A stretch of DNA of 64,000 bases from assembly GCF_019551475.1 (NCBI RefSeq), contig NZ_CP047159.1, forward strand, positions 1,178,001 to 1,242,000. The letters run 5' to 3'. A program made the translations under genes and the position numbers. This document shows, piece by piece, positions 45,707-55,739 of the stretch. The notes under the pieces were generated by a model. The model saw only the letters and a program-made list of their open reading frames with translations. It was not told the DNA's origin and made no database searches. This DNA is from Prevotella sp. Rep29 (lineage in GTDB: Bacteria; Bacteroidota; Bacteroidia; Bacteroidales; Bacteroidaceae). Positions within the stretch are counted from its first letter, which is position 1. Each line of letters begins with the position of its first letter.

Positions 45707-48700
45707 TTAAAATTTAGCACGCAGTGAGAAACCAAACGTACGGCTTGCTGCTGAAGAGTTACCAGCAACTGCCTGGCCAATCCAGTTCGTACCGTCACCA
45801 GATTCAGCATCCATATCTTTGAGATTTTTGAAGATGTAGAACAGGTTACGTCCGTAGAATGAAAGTGTCAAGCTTTCGCATCCGAAAGTCTTTGTGATAC
45901 TTGTCGGGAATTGATAGCCAATTGACAGCTCACGGAGTTTCATGTAAGAGTTATCTTGTATAGCATCCTCATATGAGCGGTGAATATTACCAGTTCCCCA
46001 ACCATAAAGAGCACTATAATACTGTCCTGCAGGAACAATCACATCGTTAGGTGTTCCGTCTGCACGAACGCCGTCAACTAAGATACCATCATTGAATTGC
46101 AGATATCCAGCAGGAGCTGTTCCTGCAATTATCGTTCCATCAGAAGATACATTGTTGTCCTTGTAGTAGTATGCCAAACCACCATGTCCTTCACGTCCAT
46201 CGAGAGTCTTTTCAAGAATACCGGTGTTCATCGCATACTGCCAGTACTGGTTCAATACTTTGCCACCAAAACGGAAGTCGAAAGTAGCATCTAAGAATAC
46301 TTGCTTGTAGCGAAGGCTTGCAGAAACACCACCTACGCCCTTCGGCATAGCGTTACCAGCTTTGCTCAAAGTATTCTCACGGAGAGGCAGACCCTGTTCG
46401 TCAACAATCAGCTTGCCATTGTCATCGCGTTGCCATTTATATACATACCAGTCACCCATTGGCTGATCTACGTATGAATACAGATTGGCTGCGTTGTTGT
46501 CAAATGATTTGTGCAGAATGTTGTCAAGACCATCCATCAGTTTGGTTACCTTGTTCTTGTTGAACGCAATATTTGCGCGCAAGTCCAATTGCCAATCTTT
46601 TGTCAGGATAGGAGTTCCATAAACAGCAAATTCAAGACCGCTGTTCTTCAACTCACCAATGTTCAGGAGGATAGAGCTACCACCAGCTGTCTTAGCGAGT
46701 GAAATAGGAAGAATCTGGTCTTTAACGGTGTTGTTATAGTATGACAACTCGAAACCGAGGCGGTTGTTCAAGAACTTCGATTCGATACCGAGCTCAAATT
46801 CATGTTTCTTCTCAGGTTTCAGAGATAGGTTTCCAAGATTGCCACCGATAGTGTTGTAAAGGTATGAACCAACAATAGATTGGTTGTAAAGAACGTTTGC
46901 TCTATACACTTCAGGAGCATTACCTACGATACCATAAGATGCACGAATCTTTCCATAATTCCACCAAGTTGGTTTTTTATCTTTCAGCAATTCAGTGATG
47001 ATAACACTGGCATTGATTGAAGGATATGTGAAACTGTTGTAGTCAGGAGCGAGGGTAGAGATTTTCTCATTACGCAGAGTTGCCTCCAAGTAACCCCAGT
47101 TGTCATAACCATAACTTACGGTTCCAAAGATTGCGGTACGCAGCGTATTGATGTCTTCCATACCTGCACCGGGCGTTAAGTTAGATGCTGCAAGGTTAAA
47201 CCAGTTGGTAATAGAGAGACCACCGTTTGTCCAAACATTTGTAGAGAATGTCTTTTCGCGACGACCAGAAACACCGAAGTTAGCAGTCACATTGTGCTTC
47301 TCAGCAAAGGTGCGGTCGAACATCAACATAATGTCACCATAATATGTCTCAAATTTACGATTCATCAGAGAATAACCTCCCAGGTCGCCTGCGTTAGAAG
47401 TGTAACCGATAGCGCGTTTAGCACGGCTACGACCTTCAATATCCTCAGCTGTCAAGTCTGTAGCAACACGTCCACGAAGGGTAAGTCCAGGAATGATTTC
47501 CCAAGAAGGAGTGATACCTGCGATGAAGCGGTTGTGCTTTTCTTCCTGCATGTTACCAATGATGTTCCACATGTATTCAGTCATCAAAGCAGAAGTTCCT
47601 GGCTCATACGCAAGGTTCTCCTCAGGAGTTTCAGAAAGACCATCGCTAGTACTGAAGATGAAGCCTTGTGATGTGGTAGTTTTGTTAACCATCAAATCAA
47701 TATCGTCGAATGAACCAACCATACCGCCGAAGTTGAGTGTAATACGGCTAACACGATAAGCACGGTTCTTGATGTTTTGGCGCAGATATTGTGCCGTGAA
47801 ATCAAGTTTCAAGTTCTTAAGAATATTAATCGTACCATTCAGTGAGAAGTTGTGCTTATTGTTATTTGAGTTGTACTGCATTGCTTTTACATTATTATAT
47901 GTATAAGCGAAACGTACGTTACCCCAGTCGCCAGCTTTTGTGATGGCAGCGTTGTATTGCTGGTTAAATCCTGTACGGAAGATGTTCTTCCAAGGGTTAC
48001 CCATACTGCTGAATTTACGGGTTTTTCCGTCCCAATAGAGTACATCACTACCGTCGTAGCGAGGTCCCCAATAGCTATTGGTTGCCTGAACAGATCTATA
48101 AGTTTGACCATTGTACTCTCTCTCAACGAAACCGCCAGTTCGCAATGCATAAGGAGAAACTTCTCCACGTGTTCCAAAGGTACCAGGACCAAATTCCTCC
48201 TGAATTTCAGGAAGGTATGCAGCGTTTTCAATACTGAGGTTTGCACCAAATTCAACACCTACACCTTGTTGTCCGCGACCGCTCTTAGTTGTGATAACCA
48301 CAACACCGTTGGCGGCTTCAGAACCATACAATGCAGATGCAGCAGCACCCTTCAAAATAGAAATGCTTTCAATGTCCTCAGGGTTGATGTCAACCAAACC
48401 GTTTGAGTTGATTCGGGTGTTCTGCCAGTAATCAACTTCTGTGTTTGCATCACCGTTACGAATGGGCACACCGTCCATCACGATGAGAGGCTGGGTTGTA
48501 CCTGTAATTGATGACAAGCCACGGACGTTGATAGAAACAGAAGATGTTCCACCACCAGGAGCTGCTTGGATACGTACACCCGCAGCCTTACCATACATGG
48601 CTGTTGCGAAAGTAGGTGCTCCTACGCGGGTTATTTCTTCGGCACCGACGGTAGATACGGCATATCCCAACTTACGGGAATCCTTCTTAATACCAAGTGC

Positions 48701-49045
48701 AGTTACAACGACTTCACCAAGGCTGGTTGTCGTTTCATACATTACCACATCAACGGTTGTACGACCATTGACGGGCACCGTTTGAGTCTCGAAACCAATG
48801 TAAGATACTTCCAAATTTGCATTTGGAGCACAGTTGATGGTGTAAAAACCATCTACATTGGTTGCAGCTCCTAGTGTGGTTCCTGCAACTTTTACAGAAG
48901 CTCCGATTACCGGTTCTCCCTTTTCGTCAGTTACAGAACCCCTGACAGTGATGTCTTGCGCGTACATCAATGTAGCGCAGAGCATAAATAATCCTGTCAA
49001 GCACGCTCTCAGAGAGCGATGAAAATTGTTTTCTTTCTTTTTCAT
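45707..49045 (-). CDS. SusC/RagA family TonB-linked outer membrane transporter
   Basis: Protein of 1112 residues. A signal peptide (to about residue 29) leads into a carboxypeptidase-like regulatory domain (ITVRGSVTDEKGEPVIGASV through VNGRTTVDVVMYE), then the plug domain with MDGVPIRNGDAN and the SusC signature DIESISILKGAAASALYGSEA. The 22-strand barrel ends in AASRTFGFSLRAKF with a terminal aromatic. It imports ligands captured by the SusD partner using TonB energy. No extra N-terminal signalling domain is present. It has its own promoter (49144-49175) and is the first gene of the susC-susD-unknown unit. Confidence 0.95.
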   Translation of the reverse strand: MKKKENNFHRSLRACLTGLFMLCATLMYAQDITVRGSVTDEKGEPVIGASVKVAGTTLGAATNVDGFYTINCAPNANLEVSYIGFETQTVPVNGRTTVDVVMYETTTSLGEVVVTALGIKKDSRKLGYAVSTVGAEEITRVGAPTFATAMYGKAAGVRIQAAPGGGTSSVSINVRGLSSITGTTQPLIVMDGVPIRNGDANTEVDYWQNTRINSNGLVDINPEDIESISILKGAAASALYGSEAANGVVVITTKSGRGQQGVGVEFGANLSIENAAYLPEIQEEFGPGTFGTRGEVSPYALRTGGFVEREYNGQTYRSVQATNSYWGPRYDGSDVLYWDGKTRKFSSMGNPWKNIFRTGFNQQYNAAITKAGDWGNVRFAYTYNNVKAMQYNSNNNKHNFSLNGTINILKNLKLDFTAQYLRQNIKNRAYRVSRITLNFGGMVGSFDDIDLMVNKTTTSQGFIFSTSDGLSETPEENLAYEPGTSALMTEYMWNIIGNMQEEKHNRFIAGITPSWEIIPGLTLRGRVATDLTAEDIEGRSRAKRAIGYTSNAGDLGGYSLMNRKFETYYGDIMLMFDRTFAEKHNVTANFGVSGRREKTFSTNVWTNGGLSITNWFNLAASNLTPGAGMEDINTLRTAIFGTVSYGYDNWGYLEATLRNEKISTLAPDYNSFTYPSINASVIITELLKDKKPTWWNYGKIRASYGIVGNAPEVYRANVLYNQSIVGSYLYNTIGGNLGNLSLKPEKKHEFELGIESKFLNNRLGFELSYYNNTVKDQILPISLAKTAGGSSILLNIGELKNSGLEFAVYGTPILTKDWQLDLRANIAFNKNKVTKLMDGLDNILHKSFDNNAANLYSYVDQPMGDWYVYKWQRDDNGKLIVDEQGLPLRENTLSKAGNAMPKGVGGVSASLRYKQVFLDATFDFRFGGKVLNQYWQYAMNTGILEKTLDGREGHGGLAYYYKDNNVSSDGTIIAGTAPAGYLQFNDGILVDGVRADGTPNDVIVPAGQYYSALYGWGTGNIHRSYEDAIQDNSYMKLRELSIGYQFPTSITKTFGCESLTLSFYGRNLFYIFKNLKDMDAESGDGTNWIGQAVAGNSSAASRTFGFSLRAKF

Positions 49046-49143
49046 TTGCTTCTAAATTAAGGATTCATAAAAGTTAATAATTTAATATGTTAATAGGTTG
49101 AAATTTTCCCATATAGTTTTTGTCTTTTCGTTAAAATTCGACC

Positions 49144-49175
49144 CAAAATTAGCGCTTTTTCTATTACCCTCCAAA
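49144..49175 (-). promoter_or_regulatory. susC promoter
   Basis: Read leftward: TTTG (complement of 49172-49175), 20 bases, TAATTTTG (complement of 49144-49151). The leader to the susC start is about 90 bases. Confidence 0.72.
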
Positions 49176-49377
49176 TTTTTTAAAAAGTTTTTTTTATAAG
49201 TGTAAAAAGAGCTTTAAAGGGTGGGTTTGCTGATTTGAAAGTGATTTCGTGGAATTTATTTGAAATTGAAAGGCGAAACTGCGAAAAGGTTATATTTATA
49301 CAGAAATTGAGGTTCGATTTTGAGAAATATTATGACAACGAAAATTTTGAAAATAGAAACGTAAATTCATATTGTTT

Positions 49378-49500
49378 GTATAAATAAACGTATTTTGAGG
49401 TCTGAAATCGCAAAAGTTGCACTCTTGAATTCTAAAAGTTGAACTTTCAGGAGCCAAAAGTTGTACTTTTAGGGTGTAAAAGTTGCACTTTTGCAAGCCG
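49378..49500. repeat. palindrome-array element, copy 4 (degenerate)
   Basis: Left border GTATAAATAAACGT, then four units: AAAGTTGCACTCTT, AAAGTTGAACTTT, AAAGTTGTACTTT and AAAGTTGCACTTT. The inner bases are eroded but the five outer pairs AAAGT/ACTTT are kept in three of the four units. Confidence 0.65.
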
Positions 49501-49601
49501 ATTTTGCCCGTTTTTGGCCCATTTTTCTGCTATTTTGGTTAACTTTTCCTCAGCTGTTTTCTTGTTGCCCTTGGTTTTCAGAGGGTTACGCCGATGCGCG
49601 T

Positions 49602-49651
49602 GCTTGCGATATTTGCGACCGACCGAAACTTTGGTCGAAAATATTGCAAGC
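49602..49651. other. long imperfect hairpin in the susC-GH97 gap
   Basis: Arms at 49602-49620 (GCTTGCGATATTTGCGACC) and 49633-49651 pair over 19 positions with two mismatches around a 12-base loop. No gene or T-run is attached. It could be a structured RNA, a decayed mobile element or a terminator remnant. Confidence 0.6.
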
Positions 49652-49714
49652 AGGAGCGTTATAACGGCATTTTCGATGTGTATATTCATACGGAAAGAGC
49701 GTATAAATATGTAA

Positions 49715-49776
49715 TGGGAGCACTGGGAATTCTGGGAATTCTGGGAATTCTGGGAGTTCTGGGAGCACTGGGAGCC
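49715..49776. repeat. 9-base CTGGGANNN repeat, copy 3
   Basis: Seven contiguous 9-base units (CTGGGAGCA, CTGGGAATT three times, CTGGGAGTT, CTGGGAGCA, CTGGGAGCC). Unlike the copies at 15157 and 15854 it has only one arm. Confidence 0.75.
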
Positions 49777-49826
49777 CCTCCCTGACCCTCCCCCAAATGG
49801 GGAGGGAATGCCTGACGGGGGAGGGA
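49772..49826. repeat. GC-rich hairpin element, copy 2
   Basis: GAGCCCCTCCCTGACCCTCC, CCCAAATGGGG, AGGGAATGCCTGACGG: homologous to 20543-20590 and able to fold on itself. It lies 16 bases from the GH97 stop and could act as its terminator. Confidence 0.65.
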
Positions 49827-49841
49827 ATCTGTGAAAAGCGC

Positions 49842-51989
<2,148 letters not shown>

Positions 51990-51997
51990 TGACTTTG

Positions 51998-52028
51998 CAA
52001 AGGTAGTGGTTTTCTTTCGTTTTGCAAA
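51998..52028 (-). promoter_or_regulatory. GH97 promoter
   Basis: Read leftward: TTTG (complement of 52025-52028), 19 bases, TACCTTTG (complement of 51998-52005). The region between this and the rightward citrate lyase promoter holds nothing else recognised. Confidence 0.75.
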
Positions 52029-52120
52029 AGAAACGCGGCTTTTTGTTGGCTTTTTGATGGGTTATTTGTAAAAAATCATGTCAAAAAGAGAATGTGCGTC
52101 TCGATTTTTTGTGAAAAATA

Positions 52121-52152
52121 TTTGGAGGGTATTGAAATAATCCATATCTTTG
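52121..52152 (+). promoter_or_regulatory. promoter of the citrate lyase operon
   Basis: TTTG at 52121-52124, a 20-base spacer, TATCTTTG at 52145-52152. Transcription would begin near 52159, at the 5' edge of the cobalamin aptamer. Confidence 0.8.
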
Positions 52153-52155
52153 TAG

Positions 52156-52318
52156 CGTGAATTTGGTTCACGGATGGAAACAGACGTGATGAAAAGGGAA
52201 TCAGGTGTGAAACCTGAACAGTGCCCGCTGCTGTAAGCTCATTGTGTCATCGACTGAAAAGCCACTGTCCAACTGACGGGAAGGTGCCGGTGATTGAGTA
52301 AGTCAGAAGACCTGCCGG
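52156..52318 (+). ncRNA. cobalamin (vitamin B12) riboswitch
   Basis: The conserved aptamer blocks occur in order: GAAAAGGGAATCAGGTGTGA (52191-52210), AACAGTGCCCGCTGCTGTAA (52217-52236), GCCACTG (52261-52267), GACGGGAAGGTG (52274-52285) and AGTCAGAAGACCTGCCGG (52301-52318). Together they match the B12 box and core of the class I cobalamin riboswitch. It folds around adenosylcobalamin and normally lowers expression when B12 is plentiful. A 163-base stretch separates it from citD. No clear terminator is seen there, so control may act on translation. B12 uptake or synthesis genes, its usual targets, are absent here. Confidence 0.93.
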
Positions 52319-52481
52319 TTCATTTGTTTTGGAAATCCCCGGGGCTTGGGATGGATGAAAGAGTTCAGTAGTCTTGGCTTGGAAAACGGTAGAAGAACGG
52401 TGTATGCTGTTTGACGGTTGTCTATGGTATAAGATGAAAATCTTTCGGAATTTATTAACACATTATTTATATTATAGTATT

Positions 52482-52763
52482 ATGGAAATGAAGACAGCTT
52501 TTGCCGGTACACTTGAATCCGGTGATGTTCTGATTCAGATTGTGCCCACCGAAGAGGCTGGGTTGAAAATCAATCTTGACAGTACGGTTGCCTATCAGTT
52601 TGGCGACCAAATTAAGAAAGTCATTGCCGATACCCTCAAGGATTTAGGCATAGAAAACGCCATGGTCAATGCGACGGACAAGGGTGCACTCGACTGCACG
52701 ATACGTGCCCGTGTGACTGCGGCTGCCGTTCGTGCGACGGGTAAGGATGTTTGGAAAGATTAA
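52482..52763 (+). CDS. citD: citrate lyase acyl carrier protein (gamma subunit)
   Basis: Protein of 93 residues from ATG 52482; MKTAFAG at 52488 is an alternative start. AGTLESGDVLIQI contains the serine (13 or 11 by start) that carries the phosphoribosyl-dephospho-CoA prosthetic group. DKGALDCTIRARV is the second family signature. It is the swinging arm that presents the acyl group to CitE and CitF. First gene of the operon behind the B12 riboswitch, with an A/T-rich ribosome-binding region. An upstream in-frame extension overlaps the leader and is not supported. Confidence 0.93.
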   Translation: MEMKTAFAGTLESGDVLIQIVPTEEAGLKINLDSTVAYQFGDQIKKVIADTLKDLGIENAMVNATDKGALDCTIRARVTAAAVRATGKDVWKD

Positions 52764-52785
52764 AAATAAAAAACAAAATAAGATT

Positions 52786-53676
52786 ATGCAAAGGTTAAGA
52801 AGAACAATGATGTTTGTTCCAGGTAACAACCCCGCCATGATGCAGGATGCCTTTATCTATGCACCCGACTCCATCATGCTCGACCTGGAAGACTCAGTGA
52901 CCATGGCAGAGAAAGATGCTGCCCGTCTGCTGGTGTACAATGCGCTGAAAACCATCGACTACGGAGACACGGAGATGGTGGTGCGTATCAATCCACTGAA
53001 CACTCCGTACGGAAAGAAAGACGTTGAGGCGATGGTGAAAGCCGGTGTTCACGTCATCCGTATGCCGAAAACCGAAACGGCAGACGAGGTGCGCGAGGTG
53101 GAACAGGAGATTGAAAAAATCGAAACCGAACTGGGATGTGTGGGCAGAACAAAGATTATGGCTGCCATTGAGAGCGCTCTGGGTATCGTCAATGCCTACG
53201 ATATCGCCATCGCTTCAAAGCGTATGATGGGTATTGCGCTCGGTGCGGAAGACTACTGCGCCAACCTGAAGACGCAGCGCACACCGGGCGGTGCGGAGCT
53301 GCTGCTGGCACGCGAGACCATCGTTGTGGCGGCAAGGGCTGCCGGAATCGACGCACTGGATACCGTCTATTCGAATCTCAACGATATGGAAACCTTCCGT
53401 AAGGAGGTGGAACTGATTAAGACGTTGGGCTTTGACGGTAAGTCGATCATCAATCCACGTCAGATAGAAATCGTAAACGAAGTGTTTGCACCGAAAGAGA
53501 AGGATATTGAGAAAGCACAAACTATACTCGCTGCCATCAAGGAGGCAGAGAAGCGCGGTTCGGGCGTGATTGCCGTGAACGGAAAGATGGTCGATCGGCC
53601 TGTGGTGCTCAGGGCACAACGCACGATAGACCTTGCCATTGCATCGGGTATTTTATCAAAGGAGGACGTAGAATGA
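52786..53676 (+). CDS. citE: citrate lyase beta subunit (citryl-ACP lyase)
   Basis: Protein of 296 residues from ATG 52786 (MQRLRRTMMFVPGNNPAMMQ). The barrel carries DSIMLDLEDSVTMAEKD, with the metal-binding Glu/Asp, VVRINPLNTPYG, and KIMAAIESALGIVNAYDIA. It cleaves citryl-ACP into oxaloacetate and acetyl-ACP. Length agrees with CitE of other bacteria (about 300). The start is 22 bases after citD, and the end overlaps citF by 4 bases. It also resembles citramalate and malyl-CoA lyases, but the full citDEFXCG set supports a citrate lyase-type complex. Confidence 0.95.
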   Translation: MQRLRRTMMFVPGNNPAMMQDAFIYAPDSIMLDLEDSVTMAEKDAARLLVYNALKTIDYGDTEMVVRINPLNTPYGKKDVEAMVKAGVHVIRMPKTETADEVREVEQEIEKIETELGCVGRTKIMAAIESALGIVNAYDIAIASKRMMGIALGAEDYCANLKTQRTPGGAELLLARETIVVAARAAGIDALDTVYSNLNDMETFRKEVELIKTLGFDGKSIINPRQIEIVNEVFAPKEKDIEKAQTILAAIKEAEKRGSGVIAVNGKMVDRPVVLRAQRTIDLAIASGILSKEDVE

Positions 53677-55211
53677 ATAGCATAAAAGACAGGGCAGCGC
53701 TTATTGAGGCAGCAGCTGCAAAGATGGGAAAACAAACCTATCAGGACGGTGTACACGTGAAAGTGGCAACGCCGCGAAGTGAGTATCAGAAAGAGAGTTC
53801 GAAAGTGGTGACGCTGGAGGAAGCCATCCGCAAGACCGGTCTCAAGGACGGAATGACGATTTCGTTCCACCACCATTTCCGCAGTGGCGATAAAGTCATC
53901 AATATGGTTGTGGATAAACTGGCGGAGATGGGATTCAAGGATTTGCATATCGCTTCGTCCAGTCTGATTGACGTGCACGAACCGCTTATCGAACATGTGC
54001 GCAATGGCGTGATTACCCGCATTTCCACATCAGGACTGCGCGGCAAACTCGCGAAGGAAATTTCGCACGGACTGATGAAAGAGCCTGTGGTGTTCCGCTC
54101 GCATGGTGGTCGTGGTAGTGCGATTGCCAATGGCGACCTGCATATTGATGTCGCTTTCTTAGGCACATCATCGAGCGACCCGCTCGGAAATTCCTGCGGC
54201 TATTCGCGTTCAGAAAACGCCAAGTCTATCTGCGGTTCGCTGGGATATGCACTGCCCGATGCGCAGTATGCAGACAAAGTGGTGATTCTGACCGACGACC
54301 TCGTGTCGTACCCGAACACGCCGAATTCCATCTCAGAACGCAATGTGGATTATGTTGTTGTGGTAGATTCCGTCGGCGACTCTTCGAAGATTTCGTCAGG
54401 AGCTATTCGTGACACGAAGAATCCACGCGACATCCTGCTCGCACAGCAGGCTGCCAAAGTGATTATCAACAGCGGCTACTTCAAAGAGGGATTTTCTATC
54501 CAGACAGGTTCTGGAGGAGCTTCGCTGGCTGCCGTGAAATTCATCCGTGAGAGCATGATAGAAAAGGGCATCAAAGCCAGCTTTGCTTTGGGAGGAATCA
54601 CTGCCCACATGGTGAAGATGCGCGAGGAAGGACTCATCGAGCGCCTGATAGACGTGCAGTCGTTTGACAAGGTTGCAGCCGAATCGCTGAAGAGCGACCC
54701 GATGCACAAGGAAGTTTCGTCCAACGAATATGCCAGTGCTGATGAGCCCGGTTCGGCTACGCACTATCTGGATATGGTGATACTCTCGGCATTGGAAGTG
54801 GATGTCAACTTCAACGTCAACGTACTTGTCGGCAGCGACGGCATCATTCGTGGTGCTGTTGGTGGTCACCCGGATACATCAGCCGATTCAGCGCTTTCAA
54901 TTATTGTCTGCCCGCTCTTGCGTGGCCGCATCCCTTGTGTGGTGGAAGAAGTGACGACACTCATCACTCCGGGTTCGACGGTTGATGTGGTGGTGACCGA
55001 ATATGGTATTGCCGTGAACCCACGTCGTCCGGAAATCGCTGAGCGACTGACGAAAGCCGGACTGAAGGTGGTGGACATCCATTCGCTGAAAGAGCGGGCT
55101 GAGAAAATCATCGGAACACCGGCACCGTTGCCGTTCGGCGACAAGGTGGTGGGTATCGTGATGAATCGCGATGGTTCCGTACAGGATGTGATTAAGAATA
55201 TCATCGACTAA
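53673..55211 (+). CDS. citF: citrate lyase alpha subunit (citrate:acetyl-ACP transferase)
   Basis: Protein of 512 residues, the normal CitF size. It exchanges the acetyl group on the carrier protein for citrate. Signatures include GMTISFHHHFRSGDKVINMV near residue 70, FRSHGGRGSAIANGDLHIDVAF, FSIQTGSGGASLAAVKF and VVTEYGIAVNPRRPEIAERL, as in the family I CoA-transferase relatives. It overlaps citE by 4 bases and is followed 18 bases later by citX. Citramalate lyase alpha subunits are close relatives, so substrate needs a test. Confidence 0.94.
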   Translation: MNSIKDRAALIEAAAAKMGKQTYQDGVHVKVATPRSEYQKESSKVVTLEEAIRKTGLKDGMTISFHHHFRSGDKVINMVVDKLAEMGFKDLHIASSSLIDVHEPLIEHVRNGVITRISTSGLRGKLAKEISHGLMKEPVVFRSHGGRGSAIANGDLHIDVAFLGTSSSDPLGNSCGYSRSENAKSICGSLGYALPDAQYADKVVILTDDLVSYPNTPNSISERNVDYVVVVDSVGDSSKISSGAIRDTKNPRDILLAQQAAKVIINSGYFKEGFSIQTGSGGASLAAVKFIRESMIEKGIKASFALGGITAHMVKMREEGLIERLIDVQSFDKVAAESLKSDPMHKEVSSNEYASADEPGSATHYLDMVILSALEVDVNFNVNVLVGSDGIIRGAVGGHPDTSADSALSIIVCPLLRGRIPCVVEEVTTLITPGSTVDVVVTEYGIAVNPRRPEIAERLTKAGLKVVDIHSLKERAEKIIGTPAPLPFGDKVVGIVMNRDGSVQDVIKNIID

Positions 55212-55229
55212 GCACACATTATTTAATAT

Positions 55230-55739
55230 ATGGAGATTACGCTTGACCAGTTGTTGGAAAGCCGAGACAACCGATCTGCCATGCAAAAGGATTTGATGTC
55301 AAAGAATCCTGAGCAGACGTTGGTGTGTTTCACGGTGGTAATGCCAGGACAGGTCAAGCGTAACCGTTTGTCTGCCGTTATCGCGGAGGCAGGAATGGAA
55401 GCCCTGCGAGAGCGGTTTGGCGGAGACATCTTCCAGTGTATCGAGCGTGACCTTGAAACGGGCTTTGAGGCATATCTCCTGCTCTCCGTTCCAAAGATAG
55501 AAGCGAAGCAGACGCTATGTGAGATAGAAGACCGTCACCCGTTGGGCAGGCTTTTTGATATGGATGTCATTGACGCGACGGGTGTCCCTATATCTCGCAG
55601 CGATGCGCAGCGTCCGGCAAGAAAATGCCTGATGTGTGACAACGAAGCGCGCGTTTGCATGAGGAATAACACGCATACACAAAGTGAATTGCATGAGTGC
55701 ATCCATCAAATGGTAGAGCAGTATGTACGACGAGTTTGA
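55230..55739 (+). CDS. citX: apo-citrate lyase phosphoribosyl-dephospho-CoA transferase
   Basis: Protein of 169 residues. It attaches the prosthetic group made by CitG to the CitD serine. The C-terminal half shows HPLGRLFDMDVIDATG, then RKCLMCDNEARVCMRNNTHT, matching the R-C-x2-C-x4-A-x2-C-x-R-x3-H pattern of CitX. The N-terminal LLESRDNRSAMQKDLM is also typical. Slightly shorter than the E. coli protein (about 183). Its last 17 bases overlap the start of the citC-citG fusion, which argues for coupled translation. Confidence 0.9.
   Translation: MEITLDQLLESRDNRSAMQKDLMSKNPEQTLVCFTVVMPGQVKRNRLSAVIAEAGMEALRERFGGDIFQCIERDLETGFEAYLLLSVPKIEAKQTLCEIEDRHPLGRLFDMDVIDATGVPISRSDAQRPARKCLMCDNEARVCMRNNTHTQSELHECIHQMVEQYVRRV

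Noticed and set aside
53673..55211. Citramalate lyase or propionate CoA-transferase instead of citrate lyase
   Set aside because: Aconitase and isocitrate dehydrogenase in the operon make citrate the more likely substrate, although citramalate lyase uses the same subunit plan and cannot be fully excluded.
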